Positions 43,968-51,876 of a stretch of 64,000 nucleotides of DNA are shown piece after piece. Under the pieces are notes generated by a model, which ran no database searches, was not told where the DNA came from, and was given only the letters and a program-made list of their open reading frames with translations. The stretch covers positions 1 through 64,000 of the forward strand of contig NZ_RZNY01000002.1 of the NCBI RefSeq assembly GCF_003994475.1, read 5' to 3'. Made by a program: the position numbers and the translations under genes. The stretch comes from Paenibacillus anaericanus (GTDB lineage: Bacteria; Bacillota; Bacilli; Paenibacillales; Paenibacillaceae). The stretch's first letter is position 1. Each line of letters starts with the position of its first letter.

Positions 43968-44604
43968 TCTTGTGCGAAAAGATTTACTCATTGTAAAAAA
44001 ATATCTACTCCTTATGTTCATTTTCGCCATTGTTGGACCTATATTTATCTCTTCAGAATTAAAATTTCTAAATGGAAGCTTTATTGGCTTCCTGATCACT
44101 GTTCTATTCTTGGAATACATTATCTTCAATTCCGTGTCCATGGCAGAAGACAAATATAAAGGTTCCGCATTACTTTGTACTACCCCGTACACGCGGGATG
44201 CTGTAGTCAGAGCCAAATATCTCTTTGTCCTGGTTATATTTATCATCAGCCTTATTACATATACGCTTACAGCATCCGTAACACCGCTAGGCCTAGAGAG
44301 ATTGAATATTACGAATGTCGGGATATCGCTTCTGACACTCAGCTTCTTCTTCGGTGTTCTAATACCTGTTCAATTTAAGTTCGGCTATGAAAAAACGAAG
44401 ATGTTTTTCTTTTTTGTTGTATTTCTGACGCCATTTATATTCCCTACTATCGTTCAGTGGCTTCAATCACATAATCTGGAGATGAGTATCATGCTTCCTC
44501 TTCCCCATATTATCCAAGTATGTCTTCTTTACTTGATATCACTTTTGATTACCTTTATATCCATGCTACTATCTAAACAAATCTATGCGAAAAAGAATCT
44601 ATAA
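43957..44604 (+). CDS. ABC-2 type membrane protein
   Basis: 215 residues with six membrane helices and the ABC-2 pattern (MAEDKYKGSALLCTTPYTRDAVVRAKYLFVL). Permease partner of the preceding ATPase. The substrate is unknown; bacitracin-type or lantibiotic efflux is typical for such sets. Confidence 0.85.
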   Translation: MLISLVRKDLLIVKKYLLLMFIFAIVGPIFISSELKFLNGSFIGFLITVLFLEYIIFNSVSMAEDKYKGSALLCTTPYTRDAVVRAKYLFVLVIFIISLITYTLTASVTPLGLERLNITNVGISLLTLSFFFGVLIPVQFKFGYEKTKMFFFFVVFLTPFIFPTIVQWLQSHNLEMSIMLPLPHIIQVCLLYLISLLITFISMLLSKQIYAKKNL

Positions 44605-44607
44605 GTG

Positions 44608-44648
44608 AAATCAAAAAAAGGGCTGGTCCTTCACAGGATTAGCCCTTT
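44608..44648. terminator. Bidirectional terminator
   Basis: AAAGGGCTGGTCC pairs with GGATTAGCCCTTT, A-rich before and T-containing after, between convergent genes. Confidence 0.8.
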
Positions 44649-44657
44649 CGCATACCG

Positions 44658-46004
44658 TTATTTGATTCTTAAATTAATGTCACCGTGAATCCGGGACGGG
44701 TAATCGGAGATCGTGAGCTTTAACGGACTTTGATAGTCTGCTTTCTTGATATACTGGTACACATTTCCGTCGGAAGTACCTCCACTTCCGTTCGAATCGT
44801 ATAATTGTCCCGTCGCATCACTGTAACTGTTCTCGAATAAGCTGTACGTTCGATTCTCATCAAGTGGATCGTCATTCTTTAGATGGAAGGTAAGCGTGTT
44901 ATGTCCGTCTTTCTGAGTGATGCCGGCTTGATCAAATGTGAGCCGATCATCTGGCTGAGAGAGCAGTTCCTTACGATCGAGATCAACTAGTACCTCAAGC
45001 TTGCTCTTATCGAGAGCACGGATACTATTAGCTCGTAAATATAGCTGGTTTGGTTGTCGGAAATAGTTACTCTGGAAATAGAGTACCTGTCTATTCTCAT
45101 CAATTAACGTAGCGGATATGCCGTTATTGATCGTACCAAACGTTTCGCCTTGCTCATCTTCAATCCGAATATCATCAAAGGCAAATAGCTCCTTCGTGTT
45201 GGATGGGTCGTAAGTTACCTCTAGCCCGATCCGAGTCGGGTAGACGGTCATTGTCCCAAAAGTTATGCACTGTCCTTCAATGCTCACCGTTTCATTGATA
45301 TCATACGTTTCCTTCAATCCCTCAAATTTGCTCTTATCAACAGGGATTACATACTTCCAGACTGGACCATTCCCCGCTGTCTCTCTATCCTTGCCGACCT
45401 TAAGTTCCAGATCCAGGGTGTCAGGGATATCTGCTCCTTCATGTATATTAAAGTCGATCGTTCCTTGTTTGCTCTCCCAATCTTCATTGAAATACGACGA
45501 ACCGAATGCGACAGATGTTTCTTCGTTATTCATCAATTTCACTTCTTGCAGATTTACGGCCTGCTTTCGCCCGTCCATGTTGTACAAAGTGTAGAATACG
45601 ATAACCCGAGATTCATCGGCTAGAAATCCATCTACCGTGAGTTTGATACCGTCATGCTCATCCGATAGGCCAACCGGCTGCATATAATTATTTTCCAAGG
45701 CGAGTGTGAGACCCTTATCGGAATTGATAAGCTGAACAAGCGACCGGAGTCCGGGTATGTCACCGACATAAGCCGCCACAACGGGAGAGAAACGGACCGA
45801 AGCTACAGATGCCAGAACCAGTAGGCACGCACTGAAGGTAGTAATTCGCGCCATCATCCGCCGTCTTTTGCGTTTCCTACCGAGCGACATGCCGTTAGCT
45901 ACCGCCAGCTTCACTTCGGATGGGATGGTAATCTCATCCACATGCCCTTTCATCGCCGTAAGTTCTGGCCACTCCTGCTCGTTATCTTCGTGATTCTCAT
46001 GCAT
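44658..46004 (-). CDS. Anti-sigma-type protein with DUF4179
   Basis: About 448 residues. N-terminal cytoplasmic part (~1-48), basic stop-transfer KRKRRR, one membrane helix (ITTFSACLLVLASVASV), then a large outside region with a DUF4179 domain (SDEHDGIKLTVDGFLADESRVIVFYTLYN) and a DUF5643-like C-terminal part. The start at 46004 (MHENHED) overlaps the sigma gene by eight bases. Regulatory partner of that sigma factor, by position. Confidence 0.82.
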   Translation of the reverse strand: MHENHEDNEQEWPELTAMKGHVDEITIPSEVKLAVANGMSLGRKRKRRRMMARITTFSACLLVLASVASVRFSPVVAAYVGDIPGLRSLVQLINSDKGLTLALENNYMQPVGLSDEHDGIKLTVDGFLADESRVIVFYTLYNMDGRKQAVNLQEVKLMNNEETSVAFGSSYFNEDWESKQGTIDFNIHEGADIPDTLDLELKVGKDRETAGNGPVWKYVIPVDKSKFEGLKETYDINETVSIEGQCITFGTMTVYPTRIGLEVTYDPSNTKELFAFDDIRIEDEQGETFGTINNGISATLIDENRQVLYFQSNYFRQPNQLYLRANSIRALDKSKLEVLVDLDRKELLSQPDDRLTFDQAGITQKDGHNTLTFHLKNDDPLDENRTYSLFENSYSDATGQLYDSNGSGGTSDGNVYQYIKKADYQSPLKLTISDYPSRIHGDINLRIK

Positions 46005-46536
46005 AAGGTTCACCGTCCTTCTCCAGTCGTTTGCGTAGTCCACCAAGGGCTTTATGTAACCAAGTTTTAATTGTTCCTTCCGGTTTCTCCAGTGTTCTTG
46101 CAATCTCCGTAATGGTCAGATCGTGATAATATTTCAGTTGAATGACTTTCTGATAGTTGGCATCCAACTGTTCAACCGCCGATTCGAGTAGCATTTTCTC
46201 AAGCAGTGCAGTTTCACCGCTTCCCAAATGGGGCTCTATGGAGGTAGATGAGGGCTGTCGTCCTCCCTGTCTACGCTCCCGCTTCTTGAGTTCATCGGCA
46301 CAGTAATTCATCAGAATACGAATCAGCCAACTCCCGAAATAATTAGGCTCTTTCAATTTACGTATCTGCATATACGCACGACATGTTACTTCCTGTACAG
46401 CTTCCAGCGCATCGGTCTCATTCTTCAGATAAGTATAGGCGATCCGATACAGTTTCTCCTCATATTGAGTAATGAGGCTGTAGAAAGCAGCATCATCGCC
46501 ACGTTTAGCTGCAAGTGCCAGCAAATCGTTATTCAT
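45997..46536 (-). CDS. ECF RNA polymerase sigma factor (SigV/SigW-like)
   Basis: 179 residues. Sigma-2 (LYRIAYTYLKNETDALEAVQEVTCRAYMQI ... SWLIRILMNYCADELKKRERR) and sigma-4 (YHDLTITEIARTLEKPEGTIKTWLHKALGGLRKRL). A candidate self-promoter GGAAAACC-17-GTCTAA (46601-46594 and 46576-46571, minus strand) fits the ECF type. Paired with the DUF4179 protein. Confidence 0.9.
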   Translation of the reverse strand: MNNDLLALAAKRGDDAAFYSLITQYEEKLYRIAYTYLKNETDALEAVQEVTCRAYMQIRKLKEPNYFGSWLIRILMNYCADELKKRERRQGGRQPSSTSIEPHLGSGETALLEKMLLESAVEQLDANYQKVIQLKYYHDLTITEIARTLEKPEGTIKTWLHKALGGLRKRLEKDGEPYA

Positions 46537-46615
46537 GTATTTCCTCTCCTGCCGCTATGCTTCTATATTATTAGACTCGGCAGACCGCCAAACGGTTTTC
46601 CTAAATTATGAAATG

Positions 46616-47257
46616 TTAGGGTTGGCTACTTAACTCGACTCTAATTTTAAGTAACAGCACCGTCATATCCTCGTTAATCATTTGGGTTATTTGATCGTTA
46701 TCTTGGTAGTCATAAGGTCGAAATGATTCTTTAAATTGGCGGTAAACCCCTAAGACTAGCGTTTCTCCAGATTCTAGAGCAACTTCTTCTTTTCCAATGG
46801 CATAATCCCAAAGGCTTCCCCGTACACCCTCTTGATTTAAGACATTCTCTATTTCATGTGGTGGAATTGAGGCATCCGAACTGTATAAGAAAAATAAAGG
46901 TTTTTCTGCATTTGTATTAATGATTCCAAAGCCCATAGGCCCCTCGACACTCGGAGCAGGATTATTGCCATATGAAAGTTCTTCTACGTGGAAAGGATCC
47001 ATCTTCTCTCCATTCTTATAGCTCTCGACCCAAATCTTCACCCAAGATTTATCAGCTTGCGGCAATTTCAAGTGATAATCGTATAGAACACCGAGGTTTA
47101 AATCTTTGAAGGTCTTTTCGTATTGTGAATTTTCTTTTGCCGAGATGTAAGCGATCTTCTCATTACCACTAGGTTCATCTGCCTTGCTACAACCGATAAC
47201 CATCAGAAATGTAAACATAATAACCATTAATAACGTGATGAAGCGATATCTTTTCAA
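46616..47257 (-). CDS. Lipoprotein of unknown function
   Basis: 213 residues. Signal peptide with lipobox MVIGC at residues 19-23. The mature part is beta-rich and of no family I know; LNLGVLYDYHLKLPQADKSWVKIWVESYKNG is typical of small Bacillota surface lipoproteins. Monocistronic, upstream of the ECF sigma gene on the same strand; a link to it is possible but unproven. Confidence 0.75.
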   Translation of the reverse strand: MKRYRFITLLMVIMFTFLMVIGCSKADEPSGNEKIAYISAKENSQYEKTFKDLNLGVLYDYHLKLPQADKSWVKIWVESYKNGEKMDPFHVEELSYGNNPAPSVEGPMGFGIINTNAEKPLFFLYSSDASIPPHEIENVLNQEGVRGSLWDYAIGKEEVALESGETLVLGVYRQFKESFRPYDYQDNDQITQMINEDMTVLLLKIRVELSSQP

Positions 47258-47388
47258 TATGAAGCCCCCTCTAATACAACTTTACCTCATTATTCCATTT
47301 CCTGCACAATCATCTTTCCACTGGGCCGCCCGTTTACATAAAAAAGGACTACCGGTTATCCGACAGCCTAGGGTAGTGAACTTCCAAT

Positions 47389-47749
47389 TTAGAATGGGTT
47401 TTCCCCTTTGATAAAAGGAATACACACAACATAAACTGACACCAAAAAAAGAATCCTAAAGCTATTTGATGTTATTAACTTTTTACTGACGTGTTTATAT
47501 TTTTGACTGAATAGTCCAAGGATTATTGTATTAAGGAAGTAAAGAAGGTATGAAAATCCAAACCCATGTACAAACCTCATCTTCAGTAGGTTCTTCAAAT
47601 TTCGAATTAAAGTGATCTTGCATTTCTTCATTGATGTGATATGCTTTCGAATCCCCGTTTTGACTGAATTTGATACCTTTATTATACGAAAAAGAGGCCT
47701 CTTTCGCACGAATAGATTGCGAAAAGAATGCCTCTAGACAAAGCCACAC
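47389..47749 (-). pseudogene. Possible broken gene for a small two-helix membrane protein
   Basis: Two overlapping minus-strand frames together read like one product: NSKFEEPTEDEVCTWVW in the first, then after a shift near 47545 LLYFLNTIILGLF...ILFLVSVYVVCIPFI with two membrane helices, to a stop at 47389. No clear start or ribosome site exists. Weak evidence. The remainder of 47258-47388 shows nothing. Confidence 0.25.
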
Positions 47750-47757
47750 TTGTAAAA

Positions 47758-48006
47758 GGGTACAAAACCAAAACTAGCGCTTGACCAACAATCGAAGTTG
47801 ATTGCAAGTCGATGTAACGGAACTCAGCAATCTAATTTACGGTTTATTCCACTATTCTGGATTCTAACGGAACCAGCAGACGTTATTTCACCTTATTCAT
47901 GCATTAAAGCATCATTTGGAATAAATAAAATCTCTCAATTCCGTTAGAAATTTTTTTGAGCTTCAAAACTCAGAATAAGGGCTGCTAGTTCCCTTAGATT
48001 GATGTC
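47758..48006 (+). repeat. Dispersed intergenic repeat, copy 2
   Basis: Same orientation as copy 1; its core TGTAACGGAACTCAGC begins at 47813. The 5' flank (ACCAAAACTAGCGCTTGACC region) is shared with copy 3, so the full element is ~250 bp. Confidence 0.85.
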
Positions 48007-48131
48007 TGTATACATCAGCCGGTGATTATGGGGTTGATCCTGTAAAAGACAAGGAAATGTTCGAAGTAACGAAGGTAACGGAATTGTCCTGGAGAAGCAC
48101 AAGCGTCCGTAAGGATAATCCGTTATCGTAG
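48003..48131 (+). pseudogene. 3' fragment of an unidentified gene
   Basis: Plus-strand frame reading TSAGDYGVDPVKDKEMFEVTKVTELSW...NPLS to a TAG at 48129, with no start; upstream it runs directly into repeat copy 2. A terminator follows at 48167. This looks like the tail of a gene whose front was removed at the repeat. Product not recognised. Confidence 0.35.
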
Positions 48132-48166
48132 CGTTATCCCACACAAAAGTGTATTGGCTATTTTAG

Positions 48167-48197
48167 AGCCCCCTTGCTGCCAAGGAGGCTTATTTTT
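48167..48197 (+). terminator. Intrinsic terminator (plus strand)
   Basis: AGCCCCCTTG-CTGC-CAAGGAGGCT (9 of 10 pairs) then TATTTTTT. The only upstream plus-strand frame is the gene tail ending at 48131. Confidence 0.75.
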
Positions 48198-48204
48198 TAT
48201 GAAG

Positions 48205-48675
48205 TTATCTTACAGGGTTACCAATCGTACCAGGATATTCATACACTAGTGGTTCATCAAATGTAGCATAATCCAGATTGATCATAAGCAGAATCGTTCT
48301 TACTCCAGTTTTCGGATCACTAATGATGATATGGTCGCGGCCAGCTGCCTCCAGTACACCTTTGAAAATTTTAGCATTCCACTGGGAGTTATTCTCGTAA
48401 GTCATATAAAAGGTTCCAACTTTGCCTAAGTTCAGGCGTAAAATATTCTCAATATAAGATTGCTCAAAAACAGGTAATTGTACCGGAGTCACTTGACCAG
48501 AAGGTGTCATAGGGCTTCCGCTTGGAACTTGCGGTGGCATAGTGGTCATCTGACCCATTTGGCCCATATGACCCATATGACCCATTTGCCCCCCTTGATT
48601 CATTTGTCCACCTTGATTCATGTACGGGTTGTTTCCAATTCTGTACTGCACCGGGCTGTATTGTTGATTAAACAT
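48205..48675 (-). CDS. gerQ: Spore coat protein GerQ
   Basis: 156 residues. The N-terminal ~60 are a Gly/Met/Gln/His repeat (NQGGQMNQGGQM then GHM/GQM units). The C-terminal GerQ domain includes QSYIENILRLNLGKVGTFYMTYENNSQWNAKIFKGVLEAAGRDHIIISDP. In B. subtilis GerQ is crosslinked into the coat and is required for CwlJ localisation; cwlJ lies just upstream here. GAGGAGG precedes the ATG. Expressed in the mother cell by inference. Confidence 0.95.
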   Translation of the reverse strand: MFNQQYSPVQYRIGNNPYMNQGGQMNQGGQMGHMGHMGQMGQMTTMPPQVPSGSPMTPSGQVTPVQLPVFEQSYIENILRLNLGKVGTFYMTYENNSQWNAKIFKGVLEAAGRDHIIISDPKTGVRTILLMINLDYATFDEPLVYEYPGTIGNPVR

Positions 48676-48722
48676 TCATTATTCCTCCTCGATTTTACAT
48701 GTTTATTGTTAAAATAAAATAA

Positions 48723-49145
48723 TTAATAAACTGCGGGACAATCACCTTGCGTAGGGGCAAAGAAGCAATGAGCTTTAAATCGTCCGGTATTCTGCTGGTT
48801 ATACCAGGTAGCCGGGCAATCTCCTTCTGGTCTAAAGAACCAGAGTGAATTGCTAGCTGGATGTGATCGTTCTCCATTAATGACTCGCTGGGCTAGCCGA
48901 ATGTCAGAATCACGGGCAGCTTGGTAGAAATAACCCTTTTGAGTAGCTTCAAATCCTCCTGGACTTTGAAACACCATATCCGGGATACTTCTGATATTTC
49001 TGAAATCAAGGCAATTGCCCAGAATTCGATTGACCCCAACATTCCCGACCATTAACATCCCTAGCTCTCCTTCTCCTTCCGCCTCTGCACGCATCAGTCG
49101 AGCTAACATTTTGACCTGCTCGGAGTTTGCTTTTATAACAGCCAA
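48723..49145 (-). CDS. cwlJ: Spore cortex-lytic hydrolase CwlJ
   Basis: About 140 residues, all of it the SleB/CwlJ hydrolase domain (MLARLMRAEAEGEGELGMLMVGNVGVNRI; RVINGERSHPASNSLWFFRP). The catalytic Glu is in RAEAEGEG. It degrades muramic-lactam cortex during germination, notably in response to Ca-DPA. I chose TTG 49145 (MAVIKAN), eight bases after AAGGAGG; a start 18 bases further up would overlap that ribosome site. Followed by gerQ after 47 bases, its usual partner. Confidence 0.94.
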   Translation of the reverse strand: MAVIKANSEQVKMLARLMRAEAEGEGELGMLMVGNVGVNRILGNCLDFRNIRSIPDMVFQSPGGFEATQKGYFYQAARDSDIRLAQRVINGERSHPASNSLWFFRPEGDCPATWYNQQNTGRFKAHCFFAPTQGDCPAVY

Positions 49146-49387
49146 GAAGAGTACCTCCTTCATTCTTATCTCAACGCTCTATTCTATGTGCGTATGCCTA
49201 TATCGGTGACTGTACTGAATACGTTTACAATATTGAACATTTTGTGTCTGTTTCTATGGACGCGCTTACATGAATAGCATATACTGATAGTGAATCCATG
49301 CTTTGGGCCAGGAACCACACCCAGAGCCACACTGTTGCGAGGAGCGCTTTAGGCTGCGCTTCACAATACTATTGGGAGGTACGACGT

Positions 49388-50713
49388 ATGAAGATTGCAA
49401 TTATTGGTGGTGGCCTTGCTGGTTTGACAGCTGCTGCATATTTATCCGACAACTTTGGAACGGAAGGCACAGTGTTTGAACGTAGTCCGCAGCTAGGCGG
49501 CCGTGCATTTACGTACCAGAAATCGGGGTTCACGCTCAATTATGGAGCCCATGCGGTTTATGGAATTGACAGACATACGCTACAGCATATGGAGCAGGAA
49601 TTGAAACTTCAATTCCAGAGCAAACAGGTAGACAAGCGTAAAGTGGTGTATGCAAAGCATGGACATCTAACCCCCGCCCCTCTTGATTTTGTTAACATCT
49701 TGAAGACCAATGTATTGAAACCTTTTGAGAAGATAAGATTTGTAGCAGAAATTGCCGCCGTTGTTGCTAACATTCATCAATTGAAAAATTATAAAACACT
49801 TGGTGAATACTTAGATCACTCCCATGCCTCTGCGGATGTAAAGGAATTATGGGAGCATTTAGTCAGCTCTAACTTCTTCATTGCACCCAAAGATGCCAGA
49901 AAGGTATCTGGTGAGGTGATCGCCGAGTATTACCACAACCTCTTTCTCTCGCATAAACCGGTAAATTATATTCTCGGAAGTTGGGCTACAATTACGGATC
50001 AGCTTATTGAAAAGATCAACCATAATGAGCACTGGGATATCGCATTGAAAGAAGGAGTCGAATCCATAACGCAGGAGAATGGCAAGTACTTACTTAATAC
50101 GAAGACACGTCAAGGACTAGTATTTGATCAGGTCATTTTCGCAATGCCTTCTCAACAGGTTATTAAGTTACTTGAAGGTTCATCGTGGTTACCGTTCTTT
50201 GAGCCATACAGAAACAATACCTCAACTGAGGTGATGGTGTACGATGTCGGTTTCTCTAAAGTAGTCTCCCGACCTTTTCACTACATTAGTGATATGGATA
50301 ACAAAATATTCATCAGCGATGTGTCAGCAACGGATCACACCGTAGCTCCACCAACCGGTCAACTTCTGCAAGGTATCGCCTATTTAAACGATGATTGTAT
50401 GGATGATGAACAAAGGAAAGAGTACCTGGAAGGTAAAACACAGAAGATGGAAGCACTATTCGATCAATACTATCCGGATTGGCGTGAATTTGTGGAAGTC
50501 AAACGGGTATCTAAAAAAGCGATGGTGTCTAGCGTAAAGAATATACACGAGAATAGGCTTGTACCCAGCCAAATTGCTGAGGTCCCTTTTCTCTTCTGTG
50601 GTGATGGCTGCGAAGGCAAAGGCGAATTAGCGGAGCGGGCATTCTCCAGTGGACGTAACGTTGCAGGACTTCTATTGAAGGAACTTGCAGACATCAAGTC
50701 AGTGGCTTACTAA
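49388..50713 (+). CDS. FAD-dependent amine-oxidase/phytoene-desaturase-like oxidoreductase
   Basis: About 441 residues. N-terminal dinucleotide loop IAIIGGGLAGLTAAAYL, the second flavin motif SPQLGGRAFTY, and the C-terminal FAD segment FLFCGDGCEGKGELAERAFSSGRNVAGLL. Family members desaturate carotenoid precursors or oxidise amines; the substrate here is unknown and no carotenoid gene is nearby. GGGAGG precedes ATG 49388. Monocistronic. Confidence 0.85.
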   Translation: MKIAIIGGGLAGLTAAAYLSDNFGTEGTVFERSPQLGGRAFTYQKSGFTLNYGAHAVYGIDRHTLQHMEQELKLQFQSKQVDKRKVVYAKHGHLTPAPLDFVNILKTNVLKPFEKIRFVAEIAAVVANIHQLKNYKTLGEYLDHSHASADVKELWEHLVSSNFFIAPKDARKVSGEVIAEYYHNLFLSHKPVNYILGSWATITDQLIEKINHNEHWDIALKEGVESITQENGKYLLNTKTRQGLVFDQVIFAMPSQQVIKLLEGSSWLPFFEPYRNNTSTEVMVYDVGFSKVVSRPFHYISDMDNKIFISDVSATDHTVAPPTGQLLQGIAYLNDDCMDDEQRKEYLEGKTQKMEALFDQYYPDWREFVEVKRVSKKAMVSSVKNIHENRLVPSQIAEVPFLFCGDGCEGKGELAERAFSSGRNVAGLLLKELADIKSVAY

Positions 50714-50758
50714 ACGGACGGACTCATTCTTATTCATTCATACTCGAACATATACGAA

Positions 50759-50789
50759 AGAGCTGCCCTGTGAAGAGGACAGCTCTTTA
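50759..50789. terminator. Bidirectional terminator
   Basis: AAGAGCTGCCCTGTGAAGAGGACAGCTCTTT region: AAGAGCTG/CAGCTCTT arms with T-run, between convergent genes. Confidence 0.8.
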
Positions 50790-50811
50790 TTTTAATATAA
50801 ATTGCATCGTG

Positions 50812-51231
50812 CTATAAAGATCTACGATATTCTCGGTAATCCAGTTGTTCCGGTCTATAGATTCTTCCTTGTCTATCAAACCCAAGATAACGACTGCCCT
50901 TGAATGTCAGTTGTCCCTCGTCTCCTTCTGCACTCTGTCCAAACTCCTGACCACTTACGGTAAACTCCAAACGATCACCACTATCCACTTCAAATGTGAG
51001 GTAGTATTTACTATCTGTGCGGTTCACTGATGTTTCTGTACTGTAGCGATGGGTTACTTCCGTTCGTTTGCCCACGATTATTGAATGAACGGCTAGCTCC
51101 GGTTGTCTGTTATTTGACAGATAACGCTTCATACCACTTGCTACTGAAACGGAAATTATCGCCAATATGACAACAATAAAGATGGGTAAAGCCATATTCA
51201 TAACTCCGAACATTTCGCCCCACGACTGCAT
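50812..51231 (-). CDS. DUF2500 membrane protein
   Basis: About 139 residues. One N-terminal membrane helix (~11-33, ALPIFIVVILAIISVSVASGM), then a small beta domain with the DUF2500 pattern: VVGKRTEVTHRY, YYLTFEVDSGDRLEFTVSGQEFGQSAEGDEGQLTFKGSRYLGF. Function unknown. GGGGGGAG precedes ATG 51231. Confidence 0.82.
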   Translation of the reverse strand: MQSWGEMFGVMNMALPIFIVVILAIISVSVASGMKRYLSNNRQPELAVHSIIVGKRTEVTHRYSTETSVNRTDSKYYLTFEVDSGDRLEFTVSGQEFGQSAEGDEGQLTFKGSRYLGFDRQGRIYRPEQLDYREYRRSL

Positions 51232-51420
51232 TCTACTCCCCCCTATTTCCGTGATCATTTGGTAACCTCAAACAAGCCTTACTTCCTTCTTCTTATGTAT
51301 ATGCCGTCCAATTAGAAACTTGTTATTCCACAGAGGAGTAAAATATGCTAACCTTGTCCTTTTTTTGCCGTGACGTAAGGATTATGAAGTTCGAAGCGAA
51401 AATTCCACTCAGACGCAAAT

Positions 51421-51458
51421 AAATAACCTTCGGTTTCTGAGGACAGAACCGAAGGTTA
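51421..51458 (-). terminator. Terminator of the small Cys-rich gene
   Basis: ATAACCTTCGGTT pairs with AACCGAAGGTTAT, followed by TATTT on the minus strand, 25 bases past the stop. Confidence 0.7.
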
Positions 51459-51483
51459 TGGAGAAGGTATAAAGGATATTGAA

Positions 51484-51669
51484 TTAAGCATAATAGAATT
51501 GAAGCAATTGTTGAGTTTCTTCTGCGCCATCCGCTTTTTCTTCGTAAAGTCCATTCTCTGTCCAACAAGCTTTGCAAATTTCTTCAGTTGTACATAAATG
51601 AGCATCTTCACAAGTGTAGCAGAATTGGAGTAAGTTACGGGTAATAGTCTCTTGGTTTGTTGTTTTCAT
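51484..51669 (-). CDS. Small Cys-rich protein, 61 aa, behind an Fnr-like promoter
   Basis: 61 residues with five Cys (FCYTCEDAHLC and EICKAC), spaced as for a metal or Fe-S site; family not recognised. AGGAG lies before ATG 51669. It is preceded by an excellent class-II Fnr-type promoter (51748-51790), so it is probably made under low oxygen. Monocistronic with its own terminator. Confidence 0.7.
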   Translation of the reverse strand: MKTTNQETITRNLLQFCYTCEDAHLCTTEEICKACWTENGLYEEKADGAEETQQLLQFYYA

Positions 51670-51747
51670 CTCAATCACTCCTAAGTTTATTTGGAGCCTA
51701 GCTCCTATTGTAGTAATGCCTTTGTCACTCTTATTGTTTACAAGTTA

Positions 51748-51790
51748 AATATATCACATACTTTTATTCATGCACGTGATAAATTTCACA
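51748..51790 (-). promoter_or_regulatory. Fnr-like site and class-II promoter
   Basis: Minus strand TGTGA-AATTTA-TCACG (51790-51775), one base off the Fnr consensus TGTGA-N6-TCACA. A -10 TATATT lies at 51753-51748, placing the centre of the dyad at about -41.5, the position used by Fnr/CRP activators that contact the -35. Confidence 0.7.
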
Positions 51791-51876
51791 ATATGATGAA
51801 CATCACTAAATTTATTTAAAATTTTCGAGTTATGTATTCACTATAGTCAAAATAAAGCGGAATCAGCGACGTATGC

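Noticed and set aside
48490-48620. Tandem repeats in gerQ as a possible CRISPR
   Set aside because: They are in-frame codon repeats of a coat protein, with no spacers.
51323-51577. Minus-strand frame overlapping the small Cys-rich gene
   Set aside because: It runs through the terminator hairpin and overlaps a better-supported gene with its own promoter and ribosome site.
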